DNA of 33,222 nucleotides from Desulfobacteraceae bacterium (GTDB taxonomy: Bacteria; Desulfobacterota; Desulfobacteria; Desulfobacterales; JAJDOA01), in contig JAJDOA010000044.1 in NCBI GenBank assembly GCA_022340405.1, positions 1-33,222 of the forward strand, given 5' to 3'. The notes beneath the pieces are model-generated. The model was given only the letters and a program-made list of their open reading frames with translations. It was not told where the DNA came from and did not search any database. Shown one piece after another: positions 1-8,288 of this stretch (position 1 is the first letter of the stretch; each line of letters begins with the position of its first letter). The position numbers and the translations under genes were made by a program.

Positions 1-197
1 ACCGCCAGCTCCGACCCGTTGATGTGATCCACCCCCGGCCACTTATCGACCTCGTCGGACATGACCACCAGTCCTCCGGGAACGGCTTTATCGACGAGGA
101 CGGTGCGCAGCGCCGCCCGCATGGCGTAAATGCCGGCGGTCAGGCCGCCGGGGCCTCCACCGATGATGATGAGATCATAGATTTCCGATTCAGACAT
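1..197 (-). CDS. trxB: Thioredoxin reductase, N-terminal part (runs off the window)
   Basis: Only the first 65 codons are present; the gene continues beyond base 1. The protein opens with a beta strand followed by the FAD-binding Rossmann motif GGGPGG (residues 13-18), then a TAGIYAMRA helix and a PGG turn near residue 40, the usual start of thioredoxin reductase-type flavoproteins, which pass electrons from NAD(P)H to thioredoxin. The redox CxxC lies outside the window, so the exact subfamily (thioredoxin reductase versus a ferredoxin/flavin-linked relative) cannot be settled. The ATG at 197 has a GAGGT ribosome site five bases upstream. It lies 71 bp downstream of the S1-domain gene on the same strand and is probably co-transcribed with it. 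Confidence 0.85.
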   Translation of the reverse strand, partial: MSESEIYDLIIIGGGPGGLTAGIYAMRAALRTVLVDKAVPGGLVVMSDEVDKWPGVDHINGSELA

Positions 198-268
198 AAC
201 ATACCTCGTGGCTCGCTGTTTCGATGGCATCGGCATTCCGGTGTTCCAGGAAAGGCCGCCCTCCCGCG

Positions 269-1747
269 TCATTTTTTCCGTTCTTTACGATGCATGGCCT
301 GTTGCAGCTTCTCGGCCAGCAGGCCCATGGAGCGCCCCCCCTCTCCGGAGGAAGGAGAATACCGCTGCCAGTCTCCGGCCTCCTGGGCGTCACCGGGGCC
401 CAGCGTGATTTTTCGATCGGCGGGGTTGATTTCCTCCACCACCACAACCAGACGCTCCCCTTCTTTCAGCGATTCGATCCGGCCCGGATCGGAAAATCGA
501 TGGAGCTTGGACTTGGGCAACAGGCCGGTGATGCCCGGCTCCAGCCGAACGAAGAGGCCGAAAGGTTGCCTTTTCTCGACGGTCCCCGTTACGGTCCGTC
601 CCACGGTGTATTTGTCGGCAACCTGCGCCCACGGATCCCCTTCCGCATCGCGAATGCTCAGGGAAATCCTCCGCCTTTGGGCATCCACCTCCTTGACGGC
701 GACCGATACAAGCTGTCCGGCATGCACCACATCTTCGGGCTTGTTCACCCGGCGAACGTAGCTCATCTCGCTGACATGCACCAGCCCTTCCACACCGGGA
801 AAAATTTCCACAAAGGCCCCGAAATCCACGCAGCGGGTTACGGTTCCCTGCAGCCGATCCCCTTCCCGCACCTTTTCTCCGATATTCTCCCATGGATCGG
901 ACTGGAGCTGTTTTCGGGAGAGCGAAATTTTCATTTTTGCGGATTCCGGGTCCGTTTCGATGCTCTTGATCTGGACGCGGATGCGCTCTCCTGTCTGGAC
1001 GACGTCTTCGGGTCGGCCGACCCGGGACCAACCCAGTTCGGATACATGCACCATCCCCTCCACTCCCGGCACCAGCTCGACAAAAGCCCCGTAGGGCATG
1101 ATACGGGTCACAGTCCCCTCCAGGACATCCCCCTCTGCAGCCGTCTGGCGGAAGGCGGCGACGGCCGCTTCCTGCTCCCGCTCCAAGACCCTGCGCCGAG
1201 ACACCACGATGTTCCGCCCCCGGTTCTCGATGCGCTCGATGAGGAAATCGTAGGTTTCTCCCACAAAAGCTTCGGGGTTGTCCACATACCGGAGATCCAT
1301 CTGGCTCACCGGACAAAAGGCCTTTCGGTGCATCGTCTCCACGCGAAACCCACCCTTGCAGGTTTCGATAACCTTTCCCTGCACCGGGATCCCGGACTGC
1401 CGGGCCTGCTGGAGCTCCTCCACCCCCCCGGCGCCGGTCATCGCCCGTGACAGCCGGATTTCGGACTCGCTGGCCGCGACCACAAAGAGGGTCAGGTCGT
1501 CGCCGACGGCATAAGGAAGGTTTCCCTCTCCGTCGAGCAGTTCCTGGGCATCCACGGCGCCGTCGATCTTGGTCCCGGTGTCCACGAAAACGCTTTCATC
1601 GGAAATGGAGAGTATCTTTCCGTTCACCTGGTCGCCCACTCGGAGCGTTTCGCTCATCCGGTCGGTGTAGGATTCCAGCATCTGAGCGAAGTTTTCCTCC
1701 TCCTCGGGGGGGGTATCCTCCGGGCGGGTCTTTTCACCGTCGTTCAT
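269..1747 (-). CDS. S1 RNA-binding domain protein (ribosomal protein S1-like, five repeats)
   Basis: A 492-residue protein with an acidic N-terminus (DTPPEEEENF) followed by five S1 (OB-fold) repeats at about 37-101, 119-186, 206-279, 297-367 and 383-450. Repeats 3 and 4 carry the classic YGAFVEL...GVEGMVHVSEL and FGAFVEI...GVEGLVHVSEM cores. It should bind single-stranded RNA in the cytoplasm, probably acting with the ribosome like protein S1. It is shorter than the six-repeat E. coli S1, and many Desulfobacterota carry such additional S1-like proteins beside the housekeeping rpsA, so I give no symbol. I chose the ATG at 1747 because AGGAGG sits just upstream; an in-frame start at 1792 lacks one. 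The preceding aminotransferase gene ends 54 bp upstream, suggesting one transcript with trxB. Confidence 0.88.
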   Translation of the reverse strand: MNDGEKTRPEDTPPEEEENFAQMLESYTDRMSETLRVGDQVNGKILSISDESVFVDTGTKIDGAVDAQELLDGEGNLPYAVGDDLTLFVVAASESEIRLSRAMTGAGGVEELQQARQSGIPVQGKVIETCKGGFRVETMHRKAFCPVSQMDLRYVDNPEAFVGETYDFLIERIENRGRNIVVSRRRVLEREQEAAVAAFRQTAAEGDVLEGTVTRIMPYGAFVELVPGVEGMVHVSELGWSRVGRPEDVVQTGERIRVQIKSIETDPESAKMKISLSRKQLQSDPWENIGEKVREGDRLQGTVTRCVDFGAFVEIFPGVEGLVHVSEMSYVRRVNKPEDVVHAGQLVSVAVKEVDAQRRRISLSIRDAEGDPWAQVADKYTVGRTVTGTVEKRQPFGLFVRLEPGITGLLPKSKLHRFSDPGRIESLKEGERLVVVVEEINPADRKITLGPGDAQEAGDWQRYSPSSGEGGRSMGLLAEKLQQAMHRKERKK

Positions 1748-1801
1748 GGGTACTCCTCCTGATGGAAAACCGGAACCGGCGATAGGAGGCACCGGCCTCC
1801 T

Positions 1802-2641
1802 TCAGTGGGCGTCCGCGTAGCGCTCCGTATACCTCCGGAACGCCTCCATCAGACGCCGGGTGTTCGGTCCGGGAGAGCCGCTGCCGATGACGTTTTCGTC
1901 CACCTTCACGACCGGAACGACGCCCTTGCTGGTTCCGGTGATGAACACTTCCTCGGCGTCCATCAGCTCTTCTTTGTTCAAATCTCTGATATCGATAGGA
2001 AAAAGAGTTTCCGCGATCTCAAGGGTTACCCGCCGTGTGATGCCCGAAAGGATCCCCTTGCCAGGCGTGATCAGCATCCCGTCCCGAAACAGGAAAAGGT
2101 TGCTGGTGGTGCCTTCCTGCACCCGGTTTTCCCGATCGACATAGACGGCTTCCACCGCCTGGCACCGCCGGGCCTCCTCCAGAGCCATGGTGGCGGCCAG
2201 GTAGTTGATGCTTTTGGCATCGGTGATGAGCCGGTCGAAGTGGAAGGTGATGATCTTCACACCCGCGGAATACCAGCTGTCCGGAGGCGCTGCAAGCGGC
2301 GTGACCATCACCAGCAGGCGAGGTTTTCCCTGGGGTGTGAGAAAATCCGTGCTGGCGCCGCCGGTGGCGACGATGCGAATACCGGATTCTTCATGACGGT
2401 TGCGTCGAAGCGTCTCGTGAACGATGCGAATGATCTCCGCAGCGGCCCAGGGCAGTGTCAGCCCGATGCGCCGGGCCGAGTTCTCCAGTCGCTCGACGTG
2501 TTCCTCCAGATGAAAGGGCTTGCCGCGGTAAGTGCGGAGGAAATCGAAGACGCCGTAGCCCCGCAGTACGGCCAGGTCGTTGACGGGAATGCAGGCATCT
2601 GCGGCATCGACGAATTCGCCGTCCACATAGTAGACATCCAT
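1802..2641 (-). CDS. Class IV PLP aminotransferase (branched-chain or D-amino-acid type)
   Basis: A 279-residue fold-type IV aminotransferase. Visible family features are the N-terminal block LRGYGVFDFLRTYRGKPF (26-43), the HLEEHVERL helix, the PLP lysine in DAKSINYLA (K143) and the EGTTSNLFLF block with E176, which contacts the PLP ring nitrogen. Such enzymes transfer amino groups between branched-chain or D-amino acids and 2-oxo acids; lyases making 4-aminobenzoate (PabC) share the fold, so substrate cannot be read from sequence. The ATG at 2641 is chosen because homology begins there with MDVYYVDGEF; the open frame extends upstream without similarity and the ribosome site is weak. It is the first gene of a minus-strand run with the S1 protein and thioredoxin reductase, and is divergent from the redox cassette. 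Confidence 0.85.
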   Translation of the reverse strand: MDVYYVDGEFVDAADACIPVNDLAVLRGYGVFDFLRTYRGKPFHLEEHVERLENSARRIGLTLPWAAAEIIRIVHETLRRNRHEESGIRIVATGGASTDFLTPQGKPRLLVMVTPLAAPPDSWYSAGVKIITFHFDRLITDAKSINYLAATMALEEARRCQAVEAVYVDRENRVQEGTTSNLFLFRDGMLITPGKGILSGITRRVTLEIAETLFPIDIRDLNKEELMDAEEVFITGTSKGVVPVVKVDENVIGSGSPGPNTRRLMEAFRRYTERYADAH

Positions 2642-2845
2642 GGGAGTCAACCGTCCAGTTCCATCGTTGCGCGTGGGATCCGCCGCACAGTGGTCTTGCC
2701 GGCTCCCGGCGCATCCGGCACCCAGCTGCCTCTGTCCGTACGGTCGGAGCCGATCAGCACCGCCATACAGGCAACCCGCCCCCGTGTCAATGCGAAAGCC
2801 TATGTCGGCCGCGGGGATCCGCCGCAGGAGAGGATCAATTTTTCT

Positions 2846-2874
2846 TTGCTTTTGTCCCCGTTGTTTTTCATAAT
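2846..2874 (+). promoter_or_regulatory. Candidate sigma70 promoter for the 2882 gene (possibly leaderless)
   Basis: TTGCTT (2846-2851) and CATAAT (2869-2874) are separated by 17 bases. The -10 box ends seven bases before the ATG at 2882, so a transcript would start at or next to the start codon. The gene has no good ribosome site, which fits a leaderless message. The -35 box matches only three of six positions. The remaining divergent intergenic stretch (2642-2845) shows no other feature I can support. Confidence 0.35.
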
Positions 2875-2881
2875 ACGGGAA

Positions 2882-3925
2882 ATGGAACCGGCATTCCGAC
2901 GAACCCGACAGCGCCCCTCCAGCACGGAAACGATGGTGGGCATCCTGATTCTGGCGGTCCTGGCTGCTGTGGGGGCCGGGGTTCTTCACTCCCAGCAGAC
3001 CTTTCACCCCCCCGTGCAACTGAGCCGTTCCCTGCACGAATCGCCCCAGCGGAAAGATCCGCAGGGTGACCCCTCCGCAACGGTGCCCGGTTTGATCCAA
3101 TCGCCTCCATCGGGCATCGATTTGGTGGGAAAAACGGAGGCCTTTTCCCCCACGACGCTTTCGCAAAAAATCGACGGAAAGGCGGAACTGTACCTGTCCG
3201 CCGGCTTCCAGGGGCTGCGGACCCAGCGGTTCGCACCCGAGGGGGAGCGTTCGTGGTGGGCGGAGCTGTTCGCCTACGACATGGGCGGCAGCGCCAACGC
3301 CTTCTCCGTTTTCAGCACGCAGCAGCGCGACACGGGTCGGCCGGCCGACCTCGCCCGCTACGCCTACCATACCGAAAACGCGCTTTTTTTCATTCACGGG
3401 CCCTATTACGTCGAGGCGGTGGCCTCGACGGCTTCAGACGCCGTCCGGCAGGACTTGTCGAAAATGGCCCGGCGCTTCATGGAAGAAAATCCGGTCCGGA
3501 CGGAAGCGACGGCGTCGGAGATCCCCTCCCTGTTTCCGGAGCAGGGCCTCATCGAGCGGAGCATCGAGCGCATCGCTGCGGATGCATTCGGCTTCGACCG
3601 CCTCGACAACGTATATACGGCACGCTATCTCACGGCGGGGGGAGAGCAGACGCTGTTTCTGTCGCGCAGGACATCGCCCGACGAGGCCGCAGCGCTTGCC
3701 GATGCCTATATCGAATTTTTGCTGCAGTTCGGCGGAAAACGCCTTCGACCGGAGGCAGAGGGGGGCCGGCATGGGGACGTGGTCATCGTGGAAATACTGG
3801 GCGCCTTCGAGGCGGTATTTTCCCACGGACGCCACCTGGCCGGCGTGCACGAAGCTCCCTCGGCCGACGCGGCCGCGGAACTGGCGGAACGGATAGAACG
3901 GCGTCTGGAGAAGGGCCCCTCATGA
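2882..3925 (+). CDS. Membrane-anchored protein of unknown function (DUF6599-like)
   Basis: A 347-residue protein. A basic N-terminus (FRRTRQR) leads into one hydrophobic helix at about 18-36 (MVGILILAVLAAVGAG), so the bulk is probably anchored on the periplasmic side. The body has no cysteine cluster or recognised catalytic motif; segments such as LFAYDMGGSANAFSVFS and YYVEAV suggest a globular mixed fold. I think it resembles the DUF6599 group seen beside DUF362 and ferredoxin genes in anaerobes, but this is from memory and weak. Its TGA overlaps the next ATG (ATGA, 3922-3925), so translation of the DUF362 gene is coupled to it. The start at 2882 is the first plausible ATG after the divergent intergenic region; M18 is an alternative that would leave only the helix. 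Confidence 0.7.
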   Translation: MEPAFRRTRQRPSSTETMVGILILAVLAAVGAGVLHSQQTFHPPVQLSRSLHESPQRKDPQGDPSATVPGLIQSPPSGIDLVGKTEAFSPTTLSQKIDGKAELYLSAGFQGLRTQRFAPEGERSWWAELFAYDMGGSANAFSVFSTQQRDTGRPADLARYAYHTENALFFIHGPYYVEAVASTASDAVRQDLSKMARRFMEENPVRTEATASEIPSLFPEQGLIERSIERIAADAFGFDRLDNVYTARYLTAGGEQTLFLSRRTSPDEAAALADAYIEFLLQFGGKRLRPEAEGGRHGDVVIVEILGAFEAVFSHGRHLAGVHEAPSADAAAELAERIERRLEKGPS

Positions 3926-4911
3926 AAAAAGAAGACACCGCCGAGGCCATCGACCGCCGCGCCTTTCTGATCCGGGTCGCCAAAGCAGGGGCCTGCGCTG
4001 CGGCTACCGGTGCCGGAGCCTGGCTGCTGCACAAGGAGGAAGTTCGCACGCACACCGCAGAGGATGCCGGCGCCGCGATCCCCGATTATTCCCTGACCGG
4101 CCGGAAACCGGCCCTGGTGGTGGTCCGCGGAGCGAGCCGCGAGCGTACACTGCAGCGCGCCGTTTCGGGTCTCGGGGGCATTGAAACCTTCGTCTCACCG
4201 GGCGATCGCGTGTTGATCAAGGTGAACGCCGCGTTCGCTTCCCCGCCGTCGCTGTCGGCCACGTCCCACCCGGATCTCGTAGCCGCGGCGGTCCGGATGT
4301 GCCGTAAGGCGGGCGCCGCTTCGGTGTCCGTCACCGACAATCCGATCAACGACCCGGCCAGTTGTTTTGCCCTGACGGGGATCGAAGCGGCTGCGCGCTC
4401 GGCTGGAGCCGAAGTGATCCTGCCCCGCGAGAAGAGCTTTGCCGCCTATACGGTTCCGGGGGCGACCCTGATTCGGCGGTGGCCGGTGCTGATCGAACCC
4501 CTGCTGGCCGCCGACAAAGTCATCGGTTTGGCGCCGTTGAAGGATCACCACCGCAGCGGCGCTTCCATGACCCTGAAGAACTGGTACGGCCTGCTGGGAG
4601 GCAGAAGAAACATTTTCCACCAAGACGTGCACACCGTCATCAAGGAGTTGGCCATGATGATCCGCCCGACGCTGGTGGTGCTGGACGCCACCACTGCCAT
4701 GGTGAGCAACGGCCCCACGGGCGGATCACTCTCGGATCTGAAGCGGCTCGACACGCTGATTGCAGGCACCGATCCGGTGGCCGTGGACGCCTATGGCGCC
4801 CATCTTCTCGAAAGACCGATCGCCGAGCTGGCGTTCATCGCTCTGGCCGAACAGGCCGGGCTGGGCACCGCGGACTGGCGGTCGCTGCACCCGGATGTCA
4901 TGGACTTGTGA
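3922..4911 (+). CDS. Tat-exported DUF362 domain protein
   Basis: A 329-residue protein with a twin-arginine signal (DRRAFL at 11-16 followed by an Ala/Gly-rich hydrophobic stretch to about 35), so it is exported folded, typically with a cofactor. The rest matches the DUF362 fold: VLIKVN near residue 95, a phosphate-loop-like VTDNPINDP, DKVIGLAPLKDHH, the TLKNWYGLLGG block and the C-terminal GTDPVAVDAYGAHLL. DUF362 proteins occur widely in anaerobes, often with Fe-S domains; this one has no ferredoxin motif of its own, and the next gene supplies many. No activity is established, so no function is claimed. It overlaps its upstream neighbour by four bases and is followed by the polyferredoxin gene after 94 bp. 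Confidence 0.85.
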   Translation: MKKEDTAEAIDRRAFLIRVAKAGACAAATGAGAWLLHKEEVRTHTAEDAGAAIPDYSLTGRKPALVVVRGASRERTLQRAVSGLGGIETFVSPGDRVLIKVNAAFASPPSLSATSHPDLVAAAVRMCRKAGAASVSVTDNPINDPASCFALTGIEAAARSAGAEVILPREKSFAAYTVPGATLIRRWPVLIEPLLAADKVIGLAPLKDHHRSGASMTLKNWYGLLGGRRNIFHQDVHTVIKELAMMIRPTLVVLDATTAMVSNGPTGGSLSDLKRLDTLIAGTDPVAVDAYGAHLLERPIAELAFIALAEQAGLGTADWRSLHPDVMDL

Positions 4912-4970
4912 CCCTCCACCGGATTGGAAAGCAAGAGAGGCCGAGGATGCCCGATGGGGAAGGAATCCTG

Positions 4971-5033
4971 ATGAAAAGCACCGATAATGCAGTTGCGGTA
5001 ACGCCATGTCCATTCGAACGGTCCGCCGCATAA
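4971..5033 (+). CDS. Possible 20-codon leader ORF overlapping the polyferredoxin start
   Basis: An ATG at 4971 has a good ribosome site (AAGGA, six bases away) and opens a 20-residue frame ending at a TAA at 5031-5033. The polyferredoxin ATG at 5006 lies inside it in another frame and has no ribosome site of its own. The short frame could recruit ribosomes and couple translation. It has no similarity I recognise and may be chance. Confidence 0.22.
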   Translation: MKSTDNAVAVTPCPFERSAA

Positions 5034-6943
5034 GCCAGGTCTTTTTCCTGTTGCTGTTTCTGTGGTTCTGCGTGGCCATGAACCTCGGGGACCGGTGGTG
5101 GCAGCTTCGCGGCTGGCCGGTAAACTGGTTCCTGCACCTGGACCCGCTGGCCGCGCTGGCCACGGTGCTGACCACCGGCGTGCTCTACGCCGGATTGCTG
5201 TGGTCCGTGGTGTCCTTGGTTCTGACCCTGCTGCTGGGTCGGTTTTTCTGCGGGTGGCTCTGCCCCCTGGGGACCCTGCAGCAAGGAATCGGCTGGCTCG
5301 GGCAGCGGCACCGAACCCGGCAGCGACAGCTGGAGAAGAACCGACCGCACCGGGCCCAGTGCGTCAAGTACGTCCTTCTCACGGTGTTGCTGTCCGCGGC
5401 ATCCGTGGAACTGCTCAGGGCGGCGCTGCGCGCGCCGTGGGAGCACACGACGATCTTCGTGCCGGCTGCGGCGGCGGGCGTTCTCATGGCCCTGGCCGCG
5501 GCCGGCAGATCCGGAGGTCGAAAAACGGCGGTGGGCATCCTCCTGGCCACGGTGGTGTTGTGGGCCGCCCTCGGGGCCGTCGTCCCTTCCGGCGCCCTGG
5601 TGGCAGGCTCCCTGCACACCGGGCTGCTGGATCCGATTCCCCTGGCCTATCGATCGGTGAACCTGGTGCTGCTGCCTGCGGCGGATCATCAGCTCCAGAC
5701 GCTGTCTCCGGTTCCCCGCTACTATGCGGGTGCGGCCTTGATCGGAATGCTGTTTGCCTCGATATTGCTGTTTTCTCTCTGGATTCCACGGCTGTACTGC
5801 CGGTTCCTCTGCCCGCTGGGAGCGCTCTTCGGCGTTGTGGGGCGATACGCCGTGTGGCGCATCGGAAAAACCGGAGGCGCCTGCACCGACTGCAGGCAAT
5901 GCGACCGTTTTTGCGAGGGCGCCTGCGATCCGGCCGGCCGTATCCGCCAGGGAGAGTGCGTGCTGTGCGTCAACTGCCTGTCGGGGTGCCGCCAGGCCGA
6001 AATGGGTTACCGAACATCCGTATCGCAGGGGGGGGAGATCCTGTCTCCGGATCTCTCCCGGCGCGGGTTCCTGCTCTCGCTGGCTGCGGGGGCCTCGGCG
6101 ATACCCATGCTGCGCCTGGACGGCTCCCTGGCCGCCAACTGGCCGGCCGACAAGGTCCGCCCCCCCGGCGCCCTGATCGAGCCGGAATTTCTTCGCCGCT
6201 GCATCCAGTGCGGCCAGTGCATGCGCATCTGCCCGACCAATGTCCTCCAACCGGCGGGTCCATCCTTCGGGCTGGAGTCGCTATGGACCCCGGTTCTCAA
6301 CTTCCGCATCGGTTCCAGCGGTTGCCAGTTCCACTGCATCGCCTGCGGCCATCTCTGCCCGACAGGGGCCATCCGGCCGCTGGAGCTGGACGAGCGGATC
6401 GGGCGGGGGGAATACGCCCGGAAGGGGCCGATTCGCATCGGCACGGCCTTCGTGGACCGGGGCCGGTGCCTTCCCTGGTCCATGGACCGACCCTGCATCG
6501 TCTGCCAGGAAAACTGCCCGGTGTCCCCCAAGGCCATTACCACGATCGAGGATTTTCGGACGGCGATTGGAGGGGATCTGACCCTGCTTTCGGCCGATCC
6601 AACCGTGCTGGAGTTCCCTCCGGGGTCCCTGGAGACCGGACGCTTTGCCACCGGAGACTTCCGCGTCCGTGTGACGGGCCCGGCCGGTTCCCGTTTGCGA
6701 ACCATCGTGTCCAACACGGACCGCTTCGTCCAGATCACGGAATCCGATCCGTTGGATCCGGTCCCCGCAGCCGGGACGGTCGTCCAAATCCTGATCCGGC
6801 TGCAAAAACCCGTGGTGGAGCCGCATCGATGCATCGGATGCGGCGTCTGCGAACATGAGTGTCCGGTCAAGGGTCTGAGAGCCATCCGCATTACCGCCGA
6901 AAACGAAAGCCGGAATCCGGCACACGGGTTGCTGCTTTCCTGA
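5006..6943 (+). CDS. Fused NapH-like membrane protein / NapG-like polyferredoxin
   Basis: A 645-residue electron-transfer protein. Residues 1-285 form a NapH/CcoG-like membrane module with helices near 11-25, 48-78, 121-140, 150-166, 174-196 and 241-259, and two copies of the cytoplasmic motif CxxxCP (FFCGWLCPLG at 80-89, LYCRFLCPLG at 263-272). A Cys-rich segment follows (293-328). At 351-366 comes SRRGFLLSL plus a hydrophobic stretch, a Tat-like signal in mid-protein, then a NapG-like ferredoxin part with CIQCGQCMRICP (399-410), CQFHCIACGHLCP (440-452), CIVCQENCP (497-505) and CIGCGVCEHECP (609-620). It likely moves electrons from the quinone pool or cytoplasm to exported partners such as the neighbouring Tat proteins. 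The ATG at 5006 is the only plausible start, because a TAA lies in frame at 4985. Confidence 0.85.
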   Translation: MSIRTVRRISQVFFLLLFLWFCVAMNLGDRWWQLRGWPVNWFLHLDPLAALATVLTTGVLYAGLLWSVVSLVLTLLLGRFFCGWLCPLGTLQQGIGWLGQRHRTRQRQLEKNRPHRAQCVKYVLLTVLLSAASVELLRAALRAPWEHTTIFVPAAAAGVLMALAAAGRSGGRKTAVGILLATVVLWAALGAVVPSGALVAGSLHTGLLDPIPLAYRSVNLVLLPAADHQLQTLSPVPRYYAGAALIGMLFASILLFSLWIPRLYCRFLCPLGALFGVVGRYAVWRIGKTGGACTDCRQCDRFCEGACDPAGRIRQGECVLCVNCLSGCRQAEMGYRTSVSQGGEILSPDLSRRGFLLSLAAGASAIPMLRLDGSLAANWPADKVRPPGALIEPEFLRRCIQCGQCMRICPTNVLQPAGPSFGLESLWTPVLNFRIGSSGCQFHCIACGHLCPTGAIRPLELDERIGRGEYARKGPIRIGTAFVDRGRCLPWSMDRPCIVCQENCPVSPKAITTIEDFRTAIGGDLTLLSADPTVLEFPPGSLETGRFATGDFRVRVTGPAGSRLRTIVSNTDRFVQITESDPLDPVPAAGTVVQILIRLQKPVVEPHRCIGCGVCEHECPVKGLRAIRITAENESRNPAHGLLLS

Positions 6944-7061
6944 GACCGCAAATTTTTCGAGACAGGCGCATCCATTGCGCCATAGGGGGCGCAGCGCTCC
7001 GTAGGCGGGAACCATCGCGGCTTTTGGAATCGCAATTGTCAAATCAGAAGAGGAATTTCTC

Positions 7062-8273
7062 ATGAACCGAAAATCCAACACCGGCTGGACCCGAAGACAG
7101 TTTCTTCATACCGCAGGCGCCGCGGGTGTCGGCGCCGTCATCGGCGGGGACCGATCGACGCAGGCGGCGGAGGAGGAACCGGTACGGGTTCCCCGACGCC
7201 CGTTCGGCAGATCCGAAAAAATGGTGTCGATCCTCTCGTTGGGGGGAATGTTCGACATCCCAAACAACCAGCTCCTGATGCGCCAGGCCCATCGCTGGGG
7301 GGTTACCTACTGGGATACGGCCGACTGCTACGGCCGGGGTCGCAGTGAGGAGGGAATTGGTAAATATTTTTCGAAATTCCCGGAACATCGGGCCGACGTC
7401 TTTTTGGTGACCAAATCCGACGACCGCGATCCGGAGGGTATGAGCCGGCTGCTGGAACGCTCCCTGCGGCGCATGAACACCGATTTCATCGACCTGTACT
7501 TCGTGCACGGTGTTCGCAACGTTCGACGCGAAATCGACGACGAAACGCGGCGATGGGCGGAAAAGGCCAAGTCGGAAGGAAAGATCCGGCTGTTCGGCTT
7601 CTCCACCCACTCCAATATGGAATCTTGCCTGGCGGAGGCGGCCGGGATGGGGTGGATCGACGGGATCATGATGACCTACAACTACCGCCTGATGCACGAG
7701 ACGGCCATGGCCGAGGCGGTACAGGCCTGTACCGAAGCCGGCATCGGGCTGACGGCCATGAAGACCCAGGGAGGCGGGCCGGTGACCACCGAGAGCGAGT
7801 CCGAGCTCGAGATGGCGGGCCGGTTCGTGAAAAAGGGGTTTACCGACCGGCAGGCGCGGCTCAAGGCGGTGTGGGAGGACCGCCGCATCGCCTCGATCTG
7901 CTCCCAGATGCCGAACATGACGATCCTGATGGCCAACGTTGCCGCCGCCGTTGATCGGACCTCCCTGTCGATGGAAGACCGCCGCCTGCTGCAGCGGCAC
8001 GCCAGGGAGACGGCTTCGGGATATTGTTCCGGTTGCTCGGACATCTGTGAATCGGCCGTCGCCGGGAGGGTTCCCATCGGTGACATCCTGCGCTATGTCA
8101 TGTATTATCACGAGTACCGCGAGCCGGAGCTGGCCCGTTCCCTGTATCGGCAGCTGCCGGAGGCGGTGCGGTACCGGATCCGCAACGGCGACTTCACCCG
8201 GGCGGAGAACCGATGCCCGCGCAGCTTGCGCATCGGGGCCATCCTCCACGAAGCGGACCGGTTGCTTTCCTGA
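7062..8273 (+). CDS. Tat-exported aldo/keto reductase with C-terminal Cys cluster
   Basis: A 403-residue protein with a Tat signal (TRRQFLHTAG, 10-19; likely cut near AQA/AEE) and an aldo/keto reductase barrel. The catalytic tetrad is visible: D85 and Y90 in WDTADCY, K118 in LVTKSDD and H149 in YFVHG. The C-terminal extension carries C322, C325 and C329 (YCSGCSDIC) and a later C385, a spacing that could bind an Fe-S cluster, as in ferredoxin-tailed AKRs. Cytoplasmic AKRs use NADPH, which is not available outside, so this enzyme may instead draw electrons from the polyferredoxin encoded just upstream; that is inference. A ribosome site (AGAGGA) precedes the ATG. The 118-bp upstream gap holds a short hairpin (GCGCATCCATTGCGC) and no other gene. 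Confidence 0.88.
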   Translation: MNRKSNTGWTRRQFLHTAGAAGVGAVIGGDRSTQAAEEEPVRVPRRPFGRSEKMVSILSLGGMFDIPNNQLLMRQAHRWGVTYWDTADCYGRGRSEEGIGKYFSKFPEHRADVFLVTKSDDRDPEGMSRLLERSLRRMNTDFIDLYFVHGVRNVRREIDDETRRWAEKAKSEGKIRLFGFSTHSNMESCLAEAAGMGWIDGIMMTYNYRLMHETAMAEAVQACTEAGIGLTAMKTQGGGPVTTESESELEMAGRFVKKGFTDRQARLKAVWEDRRIASICSQMPNMTILMANVAAAVDRTSLSMEDRRLLQRHARETASGYCSGCSDICESAVAGRVPIGDILRYVMYYHEYREPELARSLYRQLPEAVRYRIRNGDFTRAENRCPRSLRIGAILHEADRLLS

Positions 8274-8288
8274 CGGAGCGCACAGAAG

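Noticed and set aside
224-1450. Long open frame on the plus strand over the S1-domain gene
   Set aside because: It is antisense to five clear S1 repeats, has no similarity and is typical of GC-rich shadow frames.
5062-6858. 598-codon plus-strand frame over the polyferredoxin gene
   Set aside because: The other frame carries all Fe-S motifs and helices; this one is Arg/Pro/Gly-rich shadow sequence.
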